Assembly: GCF_934643405.1 (NCBI RefSeq)
Contig: NZ_CAKUCL010000270.1
Coordinates: 1 to 9,550, forward strand
Direction of reading: 5' to 3'
Length of the DNA stretch: 9,550 nucleotides
Source of the DNA: an uncultured Actinoplanes sp.
Lineage (GTDB): Bacteria; Actinomycetota; Actinomycetes; Mycobacteriales; Micromonosporaceae
How positions within the stretch are numbered: position 1 is the stretch's first letter; each line of letters begins with the position of its first letter. Made by a program: the position numbers and the translations under genes. Below are positions 1-6,239 of the stretch, one piece after another. The notes beneath the pieces were generated by a model, which did no database searches, had not been told where the DNA came from, and saw only the letters and a program-made list of their open reading frames with translations.

Positions 1-75
1 GGGCGATTGGCGCAGCGGGAGCGCGCTTCCTTGACACGGAAGAGGTCACTGGTTCGATCCCAGTATCGCCCACCA
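1..75 (+). tRNA. tRNA-Val (anticodon GAC)
   Basis: The sequence folds as a complete cloverleaf. The acceptor stem pairs 1-7 with 65-71, the anticodon stem pairs 26-30 with 38-42 around loop 31-37 (TTGACAC), and the T stem pairs 48-52 with 60-64 around TTCGATC. The anticodon at 33-35 is GAC, which reads valine codons GUC/GUU. Discriminator A72 is followed by an encoded CCA at 73-75. The gene starts at the first base of the window, so its promoter lies outside. A decayed tyrosine recombinase gene ends about 40 bases downstream on the opposite strand, so this tRNA probably served as an attachment site. Confidence 0.97.
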
Positions 76-80
76 GCAGA

Positions 81-111
81 GAGGCCCTGTCCCATAGGCG
101 GACGGGGCCTC
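81..111 (+). terminator. Intrinsic terminator of the tRNA gene
   Basis: A 12-bp stem pairs 81-92 with 100-111, with one T-G wobble at 88/104. The loop is seven bases (93-99), and a short T run follows at 111-114. It lies five bases after the tRNA 3' end, where a terminator is expected. On the minus strand it lies just past the stop of the recombinase relic, so it could have served both directions. Confidence 0.85.
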
Positions 112-117
112 TTTCCA

Positions 118-545
118 TCACTGGGTGACTGAGCTCCGGCTTGTCGTCGACGGCGAAGCTCGATTCATCGCGTCAGCGTCGGTGAGCAGGACCGGCCCGA
201 GTTGATGCCGATCCACCTTCTCGGTCACCGAGGTGCCGACACGCCCGCACAGGTCCCTTCAGCTGAACGCCGTCGTCCGACAGGCAGTGACACGAACTGC
301 GGCGAAGCTTCCGAGATCCGCAGTCCGTCGGGGGTTCGGATCAGCGGCCTCGGTGACGCGGCAAAATGCGCGATGGACGTTCCCGGCGTCCAGCGCGGCG
401 CCGATCAGGACGCAAAGACCTGGTCGAGCGGCGCGCGCCCTCGCCGAAGCGATGACGTTGACGCCCTGATCGGCCGCCGGGAGGGCTCGGCGACGAGCGA
501 CGGTATGCCTCGTCGCCAGGCCCAGTGTCCGTCGGCATGCAAGCC
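118..545 (-). pseudogene. Relic of a phage-type tyrosine recombinase (integrase), C-terminal catalytic part
   Basis: Reading the minus strand from 545 down to the TGA at 118-120 gives pieces of an actinobacterial tyrosine integrase in correct order but in changing frames. They are RRTLGLATRH (534-505), LDQVFAS followed by a stop at 405-407, LDAGNVHRAF (393-364), LSDDGVQLK (283-257) and DLCGRVGTSVTEKVDRHQ (255-202). In intact relatives these correspond to the SRRTL strand, the VFAS / LDAxNVxRAF region, the FVSLLSD segment and the LVGHxGTSVTExVYRHQ block with the nucleophilic tyrosine. Here the tyrosine codon position (211-213) reads GAT (Asp), and at least three indels break the frame. The N-terminal half is missing. 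The protein cannot be made. The position, with its 3' end beside a tRNA gene, is typical of integrative elements. The family assignment rests on motifs recalled from memory; limits are approximate. Confidence 0.8.
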
Positions 546-591
546 GCGGATCTCTCCCGATGTCGCTCGCGAATCGGTCAGTCGGCGACGG

Positions 592-915
592 CTCGACCAC
601 CGCGCGCCAGTCGGAACCGTCGCGCAGCATCGTGGCCGCGGCGTTCGCCGGTCGATCTGCGTCACGGCGGTTTGTGACAGGCCGTCCTTGCCGCCGATGA
701 CGACCCGGCCCGGGTCGGTGACCGGGAACGACACGTACCCGTCGACGACCGAGGCTGCCGGATGCGGCCGCAGAACGGTCTCGAGCGTGAACCGGAGCCC
801 GAGAAACTCGGCGTCCGGCGGGACCGGCGCGGTGGTCGCCCTGGTCTCCGGCCCGCGCAGGATGGCGAACAGGCGTCCCTGCGTCCGCGTGAGGATCAGC
901 TGGCTTCCGAGCCTG
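592..915 (-). pseudogene. Relic of an AraC-family transcriptional regulator
   Basis: On the minus strand, 857-789 encodes a stretch beginning RGPETRATTAPVPPDAEF and 749-723 encodes VVDGYVSFP. Both resemble the ligand-binding N-terminal domain of actinobacterial AraC-type regulators. At 683-648 the reading jumps directly to GLSQTAVTQIDR, which resembles the second half of the AraC DNA-binding domain (usually GLTxxxIRQIxRA). After an apparent one-base deletion near 648, the next frame continues ANAAATMLRDGSDWRAVVE (648-592) and then loses similarity. The middle of the protein, including the first helix-turn-helix, seems to be deleted, and both ends are missing. It is therefore a dead fragment between the integrase relic and the intact regulator. 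The assignment is by motif recognition; limits are approximate. Confidence 0.6.
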
Positions 916-1053
916 GGCGATCGGCTATGCGGAACGAGACGCCAGCAACGCAACAAGCCCCATACGATGCACGCCCACCGCCGGGCCGCGACCCGCACGC
1001 TCGGGGTGGCGCCTCACCGAGCCCCGGCTCCAGCTCGTTTTGGTCCCGGTCGA

Positions 1054-2115
1054 TCAGTTCACCGACTGCCGGAGTGGTGCTGTCGGGGCGGATTCACCGA
1101 ATGCGGCTCTCGTCTCGAAGAGGTTCATCTCCTCGACGATTCTTGTCGGGTCGACTGTCGGCTGTACGGCGGCACGGGCGCACAGCATGGACAGAAGCCG
1201 AGGCGATCCGGCACAGCGCCGGATGATCTCGGTGACGGCCCAGATGTCTCTGGGCAGCCGGCGGGGATCGAGGCGGCTCAGAAGGAAACGGCGTGCGTCT
1301 TCCTCACCGAACGGCAGAATCTCCTGCAGGTGAGCACCGTCGTCGGCGATGAGCTCGGTCAGCGGCTCGCGACTCGTCACGACGACCGCGCAACTTGCCG
1401 ATCCCGGAAGCAGCGGGCGAACCTGTTCGATCCGTGCTGCGTTGTCGATCAGGATCAGCATCCGCTGGCCGGAGACCATGCTTCGGAAGAGAGCCGCCTG
1501 CACCGCCGCATCCGTCGGAATCTCGGCCGGCGGTACTCCGAGCGCGTCGAGAAGACCGCGCATCGCGTCGCCCGGCTCCGGTGACGGGCTGCGGTCGTTG
1601 GCTAGATCTACGTAGAGCTGGCCGCCTGGGAATCGCCCGGCCGTCCGATGACCCCACTGCACCGCGCACGCCGACTTCCCGACGCCGGCGGCACCGGTCA
1701 GGATCAGGACAGGGGCGCCGAGTGGCCGGTTCTCCGCCTCGTCGAGCCAGGAATCCATACGCTCCATTTCGCGTTCGCGCGCGGTGAAATGTTGCGATCC
1801 ATGAGGTAGTTGAGCCGGGATCGGGCGACGACGCAGTCCATCGACGCCGACATTCCTGTCCGGCTCAGCCGAACGGGAGGAGCGTCCGAAGGGGACGGCT
1901 TGCGGGGTGGTGCCGGTGATGGTGGCTATCGTCTGATCGAAGTCAGTCAGGCCCAGTGCCTCGGCCAGCATCCGAACGGTCCGCGGCCGGGGCCTGCGCA
2001 CTCGCCCGGCTTCGATTTCTCCGAGGGTGCGAACCGATATCCGCGCCGTGTGGGCCAATTCTTCTTGGGTCAGGCCTGCCCGCTGGCGTTGCGCTCGTAT
2101 TGCGTCCCCCAGCAT
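1054..2115 (-). CDS. XRE-type HTH regulator with NB-ARC ATPase domain, lacking the usual C-terminal repeats
   Basis: Predicted 353-aa DNA-binding ATPase, probably a cluster-linked transcription regulator. Residues 2-56 form an XRE helix-turn-helix (LTQEELAHTARISVRTLGEIEAG). After a variable linker comes an NB-ARC/STAND module: P-loop GAAGVGKS at 141-148, Walker B strand MLILIDN at about 219-225, VVVTSRE near 245-250, and a GSPRLL motif in the GxP position near 303-308. Relatives of the AfsR/SARP-associated type usually run on for several hundred residues of TPR repeats. This protein stops about 50 residues after the GxP motif, and no continuation is visible downstream. The ATG at 2115 is chosen because GGGAGG lies eight bases upstream. 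In-frame ATGs at 2166 and 2331 lack such a site and would add an unconserved tail. The gene is divergent from the peptide cluster, so control of that cluster is plausible but not shown. No TTA codon was seen. Confidence 0.85.
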   Translation of the reverse strand: MLGDAIRAQRQRAGLTQEELAHTARISVRTLGEIEAGRVRRPRPRTVRMLAEALGLTDFDQTIATITGTTPQAVPFGRSSRSAEPDRNVGVDGLRRRPIPAQLPHGSQHFTAREREMERMDSWLDEAENRPLGAPVLILTGAAGVGKSACAVQWGHRTAGRFPGGQLYVDLANDRSPSPEPGDAMRGLLDALGVPPAEIPTDAAVQAALFRSMVSGQRMLILIDNAARIEQVRPLLPGSASCAVVVTSREPLTELIADDGAHLQEILPFGEEDARRFLLSRLDPRRLPRDIWAVTEIIRRCAGSPRLLSMLCARAAVQPTVDPTRIVEEMNLFETRAAFGESAPTAPLRQSVN

Positions 2116-2516
2116 GCCGTGGGCCTCCCGATCGACGTCAAGCTCCGGTGTGATGCCGGTGCACATGACTGAGGACGGCTGGCTCCACCCGCCCCCGCGC
2201 AGGTGCCCGGCCAGTCCGACCGGGTGCGGGCGAACTGCCGGGCGGTTTGAGAGTAGCACCTCGCCGGGCTTGCATGGGGCCTTCATATCGATGGCGGCAA
2301 CTGGCGAAGCTGCCGGTTTTCTGCCGACCACCTGCCTGGACTGCTACATCCGGCCGGTGTTTATTGGTTGCAGGGCAAGACGGACGGAACGGCCGCCGTA
2401 CGGCCTTGGCCTCTTTCGAGCAGTGCGGAGCAGGGCGGCAAGTTCAGAGATGGGCTTGCCGACGAATCCCTGAGTAGTCCCGAGCACTGACGAATGCTGA
2501 CCGAGAGGGGACAAAA
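2116..2516. promoter_or_regulatory. Divergent intergenic region between the regulator and the peptide cluster
   Basis: About 400 bases lie between the regulator start and the precursor gene and must hold the promoters of both transcripts. I see no convincing -35/-10 pair on either strand. TTGCCG at 2456-2461 has no suitable -10 at normal spacing. A perfect 10-bp palindrome, GCCGTACGGC (2395-2404), could be an operator, but one such site in GC-rich DNA is weak evidence. An in-frame TAG at 2475-2477 closes the precursor frame upstream, with no ATG, GTG or TTG between it and 2517. Confidence 0.45.
2505..2510 (+). promoter_or_regulatory. Ribosome binding site of the pentapeptide gene
   Basis: GAGGGG sits six bases (ACAAAA) before the ATG at 2517. 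The purine-rich core and A-rich spacer make this one of the strongest start signals in the window. It is the main reason to treat the following 18-bp reading frame as a real gene and not a chance ATG. Confidence 0.8.
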
Positions 2517-2534
2517 ATGCGTTACGCCTACTGA
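2517..2534 (+). CDS. Minimal RiPP precursor pentapeptide MRYAY (biarylitide-like)
   Basis: The frame ATG CGT TAC GCC TAC TGA encodes Met-Arg-Tyr-Ala-Tyr. The 18-bp length and the start Met-Arg-Tyr match the precursor of biarylitides, where the known gene bytA encodes MRYYH and a neighbouring P450 joins the aromatic side chains of residues 3 and 5. Here residue 5 is tyrosine, not histidine, and residue 4 is alanine, so the expected product is a Tyr-Tyr cross-linked Y-A-Y tripeptide after loss of Met-Arg. Support comes from a strong ribosome binding site, a preceding in-frame stop with no alternative start, a stem-loop seven bases downstream, and two P450 genes starting 165 bases later on the same strand. 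What is seen: the frame, the ribosome binding site and the context. Known: the biarylitide precedent. Inferred: that this peptide is the P450 substrate. A chance mini-frame remains possible but is unlikely in this setting. Confidence 0.85.
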   Translation: MRYAY

Positions 2535-2541
2535 GGTTGAA

Positions 2542-2577
2542 GGGCATGACCTGGTCATACGTGTCCGGGTCATGCCC
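2542..2577 (+). terminator. Stem-loop between the precursor and P450 genes (attenuator or mRNA stabiliser)
   Basis: Bases 2542-2554 pair with 2565-2577 in a 13-bp stem with one T-G wobble and a ten-base loop (2555-2564). It starts seven bases after the stop of the pentapeptide gene, and no T tract follows. In many peptide clusters a hairpin here causes partial termination or protects the 3' end, so that precursor mRNA exceeds enzyme mRNA. That role is inferred from position; a regulator binding site is an alternative. Confidence 0.65.
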
Positions 2578-2698
2578 GCTACCACTCCTGGCGGTCACCG
2601 TTGACGACGCGAGTAAAAGCCGTGGCGGGATCGTGTCATCATCCAATTCGGACGACACCGGAAGCCCGTGCTGAGAAGTAATTCTCGTAGGAGACGAC

Positions 2699-3865
2699 GT
2701 GAAGGGTTTCGACCCGCTGAATGCCCAAGTCATTGCTGATCCGTATGCTGCTTACGCGACGCTGCGCGAGGATCGGCCCGTTCACTACAGTGAGCGTCTC
2801 GGCTCGTGGGTTCTGACTCGATATCGCGATTGTCATTCGGTGCTCAGCGACGTGCAGGTATACGCCAGCGATTGGCGGCGGGCCGGGTTTGAGGCCCCGC
2901 AGGCCGTGATGAGCATGCAGGAGTTGGATCCGCCGGAGCACAGTGGTCTTCGCCGGCTTTTCACGACGGCCTTCCGCGGTCAGCGCATAGACATTTTGGA
3001 AAAGCGCGCCACCGCCCAGGCCGCAGCCTTGTGCGAGAGTTTCATCGAGGCGCCGTCCGTCAATTTCACGACAGAGATAGCTCAGCCCGTGGCTCTCACT
3101 GCGATCTGTGACCTGCTGGGGGTTCCGGAGCCTCCGGTGCGGTCGTTCGCGGACTTGTCCGATGCGCTGGTACTTGGCATGGACGCCGGCCTTCGCCCTG
3201 AACTCCTCGAGCCGGCGACGGCGGCCCGGAAACAGGTTAGCGAGATGATTGCCACCTGGCATGCGGCCGGGCGGCTGCCGGGCCTGCTCGACGAGGTGCT
3301 CGCGGGTGCAAGCGCGGCCGGCGTTACCGAGGATGCGGTGTGGGCCAGCGCGCGCGTGTTGTTCCTCGCCGCCTTCAGTACTACGGTGGGTGCCGCCGCG
3401 AACGGTGTCATGGCGCTGCTGCAGAATGTCGGCGCGTTGGAACGAATGCGCGACCCACAACTGCTCGACAGTGGAGTGGACGAGCTGATGCGGTTCGGTG
3501 GGCCGGTGCAAGGCACCACGCGCGCGGTGGTCTCTCCGGTCGAGATTGATGGCATCCGGATTGAGCGTGGTCAGCTGGTTCTCGCACTGATCGCCGCGGG
3601 CAACCGCGATCCCGAGCAGTTCGTGACGCCGGACAGCCTGCTGCTGGACCGGCGCCCCAACCGACATCTGTCGCTCGGCTGGGGTCCGCACGCGTGCTCG
3701 GGGGCAATGTTGGCGCGCAGCATTATGCGTGCACTCATCGTCGGGCTCCTCGGAGCGCCGCAGTCGCCCCGCCTTGCCGGTACGCCATCGAGTACGCCGC
3801 GCGCCACCCTGCACTACCCAGACGACCTGCCGATCACCTTCACCCACAGGAGCGAAGCACCATGA
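2699..3865 (+). CDS. Cytochrome P450, candidate peptide biaryl cross-linking enzyme (P450-1)
   Basis: A 388-aa soluble bacterial P450 of normal length, presumably joining aromatic side chains of the MRYAY peptide. The ExxR motif is E262-LM-R265. The heme loop is LGWGPHACSG with ligand Cys333; its usual first phenylalanine is Leu326. Helix I reads AAFSTT at 224-229, where the family norm is (A/G)Gx(D/E)T(T/S). Thr228 is kept but the acid is Ser227. Motifs ASDWRRAG (56-63) and GMDAGLRPE (160-168) recur in the next gene as ADWRRAG and AMDSGLRPE, so the pair arose by duplication. The GTG start at 2699 follows AGGAG (2689-2693) by five bases. The stop overlaps the next start (ATGA). Electrons would have to come from ferredoxins encoded elsewhere. 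P450 identity is certain; the peptide substrate is inferred from the neighbouring 18-bp gene. Confidence 0.95.
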   Translation: MKGFDPLNAQVIADPYAAYATLREDRPVHYSERLGSWVLTRYRDCHSVLSDVQVYASDWRRAGFEAPQAVMSMQELDPPEHSGLRRLFTTAFRGQRIDILEKRATAQAAALCESFIEAPSVNFTTEIAQPVALTAICDLLGVPEPPVRSFADLSDALVLGMDAGLRPELLEPATAARKQVSEMIATWHAAGRLPGLLDEVLAGASAAGVTEDAVWASARVLFLAAFSTTVGAAANGVMALLQNVGALERMRDPQLLDSGVDELMRFGGPVQGTTRAVVSPVEIDGIRIERGQLVLALIAAGNRDPEQFVTPDSLLLDRRPNRHLSLGWGPHACSGAMLARSIMRALIVGLLGAPQSPRLAGTPSSTPRATLHYPDDLPITFTHRSEAP

Positions 3866-5025
3866 CCGACACGGTTGCCGCGTACGACCCACTGGACCCG
3901 GAGACACTGCGCGACCCGTATCGCGTGTATGCGGCGCTCCGCTCAGCCCGGGCGCCGCTCTGGAATGAGCGTCTGTCCAGTTGGGTCCTCACCTCGTACG
4001 AGCACTGTTCCGCGGTTCTCCAGGACCACGCGCATTTCGCCGCGGACTGGCGACGGGCCGGCGAGTCGGTTTCGGGCCCGGCGATCGACGTGCACACTCT
4101 CGATCCGCCGGAGCACACGCCGATCTACGACGCGCTGGCCAAGGGGTTGCGACGCATGGCAAGCCCGCAGTTGGTGGAGTCGACCAGGGCAGAGGTGAGG
4201 CGACTTCTCGACGGGCTTCCCGATGGTCCGGTCGACATGGTCACCCAGTTCACCGAACCGCTCGCGCGATGGTTCATCCCCGCAGCGACCGGCCTGCCGC
4301 CCTTCGACCTGACCGTCATTCGGCCGATCGCGGAAGCGATCACCAACGCGATGGACTCGGGGCTGCGTCCGGAGACGCGCGCTCCGGGCAAGCAGGCACA
4401 GGGACAGCTCGCCGCCCTGGTCGACGGATGGGTCGACGAGATCGAGCCGGGCCGCCCCTTCCGGACCATCGTCGACCTGGCCGACGAGGCCGACGTACCG
4501 CGGCAGATCACGATGAATTCGCTGCGCACTCTGGTGGTCAACGGATTCACGGCGGTGCCCGCCTCCCTGGGAAATGCATTGCTGGCCCTCTCGCAGGACG
4601 AGACCTTGCTGCCGCAGTTGGCGACACAACCGGCGCTCCTTGAGCGCGCCCCCCACGAGTTCTTCCGCTACGAGGCACCTATTCAGGGCACGACACGACT
4701 CGCCGTGGAGGACGTGGAGTTCGGCGGTGTCCGTGTGCGGCGAGGTCAAGGAATGTTGATGCTGTTCGCCGCGGCAAACCGTGACCCGGCTCAGTTCGCC
4801 GACCCGGATCGCATCGACCTGCACCGCTGGCCGAACCGGCATCTGTCCTTCGGGCAGGGCGCCCACGCCTGTACCGGCTCGATTCTGGCGCACATCGTGT
4901 TGCGGGAAATGCTGGCGGTGCTGGCCGAGAGGCGGGTTGTCCTGCGGCCCACGGGGCCGGCTCGGCGCAAGCCGCTTGCCACCGTTCGTACCCTGGCTGC
5001 ATTGCCCGTCGAAGTGACATCGTGA
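3862..5025 (+). CDS. Cytochrome P450 paralogue with degenerate helix-I motif (P450-2)
   Basis: A 387-aa P450, alignable along its length with the preceding gene. The ExxR motif is E266-FF-R269, and the heme loop FGQGAHACTG (330-339) is fully canonical with ligand Cys337, so heme binding is expected. Helix I reads NGFTAV at 227-232. Aligned with AAFSTT of P450-1, both the acid (Thr230) and the oxygen-activating threonine (Ala231) are replaced. Such loss occurs in some P450s that use substrate-assisted proton delivery or non-hydroxylating chemistry, and it may suit a radical coupling. It could also be a weak or accessory enzyme. The start is the ATG at 3862, within the ATGA overlap and nine bases after AGGAG (3848-3852). 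Longer in-frame readings from 3694 would run inside P450-1 and are not used. The role is inferred: a second cross-link, an oxidation, or assistance to P450-1. Confidence 0.95.
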   Translation: MTDTVAAYDPLDPETLRDPYRVYAALRSARAPLWNERLSSWVLTSYEHCSAVLQDHAHFAADWRRAGESVSGPAIDVHTLDPPEHTPIYDALAKGLRRMASPQLVESTRAEVRRLLDGLPDGPVDMVTQFTEPLARWFIPAATGLPPFDLTVIRPIAEAITNAMDSGLRPETRAPGKQAQGQLAALVDGWVDEIEPGRPFRTIVDLADEADVPRQITMNSLRTLVVNGFTAVPASLGNALLALSQDETLLPQLATQPALLERAPHEFFRYEAPIQGTTRLAVEDVEFGGVRVRRGQGMLMLFAAANRDPAQFADPDRIDLHRWPNRHLSFGQGAHACTGSILAHIVLREMLAVLAERRVVLRPTGPARRKPLATVRTLAALPVEVTS

Positions 5026-6239
5026 GCCGATATCGTGCCGCTCTTGCGGTGCCCGAGTTCCGGGCGATCTTCATCGCGCACGTCATCTCGATGACGGGAA
5101 CGGTGACGGCCAACTTCGCCCTGGTGTTTCTGATCTACTCCCGGACCGGGTCAACGCTGCTCTCGGCGCTGGTGTTCGCGCTGGTCCTGGCACCGCATCT
5201 GCTGGCCGGAACGCTGCTGTCGTCGTTGATCGATCGGCTTCCCGCCCGCCGGCTACTGGTCACCTGTAACGTCGTCTCGGCCGCGCTGGTCGTCGTGATG
5301 TCGTTCGGTGGCACCCCGGTGCCGGCGGTTCTCCTGCTCGCCTTCGCGCTCGGCATGATCGAACCGGTGTTCGCCGGCACCCGCGCGGCGGTACTGCCCG
5401 ACATCCTGCCGGGTGAGACATACGTCCCCGGTCGCAGCCTGCTGCGGCTGGTCATCCAGGGCGCTCAGCTGGGTGGGTACGCCGTAGGTGGCCTCCTCCT
5501 GGCGGTCCTGTCCCCGCCAAGCCTGCTGCTCGTCAACGCCGGTTGCTTCCTCACATCGGCGATCGTTTTGCGCCTCTTCACGAAGGAGCGCCGCCCGGAG
5601 GTGCGATCCGAGCAGACGACTCGCCGTTCCCTGCTGGTGGACTCGCTCGTGGGAGTCAAGGCAGTCATGGCGAACCGCAAAGTGCGGCGCATCCTGGTTC
5701 TCGGTTGGGCCGTGCCGGCGATCGGGGTTGCGCCGGAGGCCATGGCCGTGCCGTACGCCGACGCATTGGGCGCTGCAGCACTGGGCGCGGGATTGATGCT
5801 GAGCGCCATGCCGATCGGCACGGTGCTGGGCGAGATATGTACCAACTGGTTGATCTCCCCGCAGCGGCAGATGAGGCTCGTCACGCCCACCGCGATGATC
5901 CTCTTCACCCCGCTGCTCTTCTTCGCTGCGCGGCCGGGACTTCCCCTGGCGATCCTTTTGCTCGTCTTGTCGGGGCTCGGCTTCTCGTTGCAGGTGGGAC
6001 AGGATCGCAAATTGCTCGAGGTCGTGTCGGACGACTTGCGGGCGCGAACCCTGAGCCTGCAGATGGCGGGATTGATGTTCTGGCAGGGCCTGGGATTCGC
6101 GGTCGCGGGCGTAGTCGGCCAGTTTCTGTCGCCGCACCATGTGGTAGCCGCCGCTGGCTGCTGTGGGCTCGTGGTCGTGGCGCTGTGGGCTATCCGGCGG
6201 CCGGCCAATGCGCCCGTGAAGGTGGGTGGCGTGCGATGA
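5022..6239 (+). CDS. MFS transporter, probable exporter of the mature peptide
   Basis: A 405-aa hydrophobic protein with roughly ten to twelve membrane segments by eye, for example around residues 15-38, 46-66, 79-97 and 139-165. The loop after the second segment carries DRLPARR (71-77), the degenerate MFS motif A (GxxxDRxGRR). Overall it resembles the DHA3-like drug and siderophore exporters of actinomycetes. The GTG start at 5022 overlaps the P450-2 stop (GTGA), with only a weak GAAG upstream, so translation is probably coupled. Its stop overlaps the next start in the same way. The location suggests export of the cross-linked product and self-protection. The substrate is inferred only from the cluster. 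Confidence 0.9.
   Translation: MSRYRAALAVPEFRAIFIAHVISMTGTVTANFALVFLIYSRTGSTLLSALVFALVLAPHLLAGTLLSSLIDRLPARRLLVTCNVVSAALVVVMSFGGTPVPAVLLLAFALGMIEPVFAGTRAAVLPDILPGETYVPGRSLLRLVIQGAQLGGYAVGGLLLAVLSPPSLLLVNAGCFLTSAIVLRLFTKERRPEVRSEQTTRRSLLVDSLVGVKAVMANRKVRRILVLGWAVPAIGVAPEAMAVPYADALGAAALGAGLMLSAMPIGTVLGEICTNWLISPQRQMRLVTPTAMILFTPLLFFAARPGLPLAILLLVLSGLGFSLQVGQDRKLLEVVSDDLRARTLSLQMAGLMFWQGLGFAVAGVVGQFLSPHHVVAAAGCCGLVVVALWAIRRPANAPVKVGGVR

Noticed and set aside
202..1584. A long plus-strand open frame (460 codons) across the flank
   Set aside because: It is Arg/Ser-rich without domains, lies antisense to the NB-ARC gene and the integrase/AraC relics, and has no ribosome binding site. It is a GC-rich shadow frame.
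2116..2331. N-terminal extension of the regulator up to an ATG at 2331
   Set aside because: The extra 72 residues look unconserved, and the ATG at 2115 has GGGAGG at ideal spacing directly before the helix-turn-helix.
2601..2606. TTGACG as a -35 box for a second promoter before P450-1
   Set aside because: No acceptable -10 hexamer lies 16-19 bases downstream (GGCGGG-like sequence instead).
3694..3861. Longer start for P450-2 inside P450-1
   Set aside because: The added residues are an out-of-frame reading of the P450-1 C-terminus. The ATG at 3862 has AGGAG and the typical ATGA overlap.
2639..3907. Long minus-strand frames opposite the P450 genes and the transporter
   Set aside because: They mirror the codon periodicity of the sense genes, are rich in Arg/His/Gln, lack domains and have no start signals.
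5543..6235. Upstream extension of the S9 peptidase frame through the transporter gene
   Set aside because: This part is an alternate-frame reading of the transporter. The coupled ATG at 6236 starts the propeller domain.
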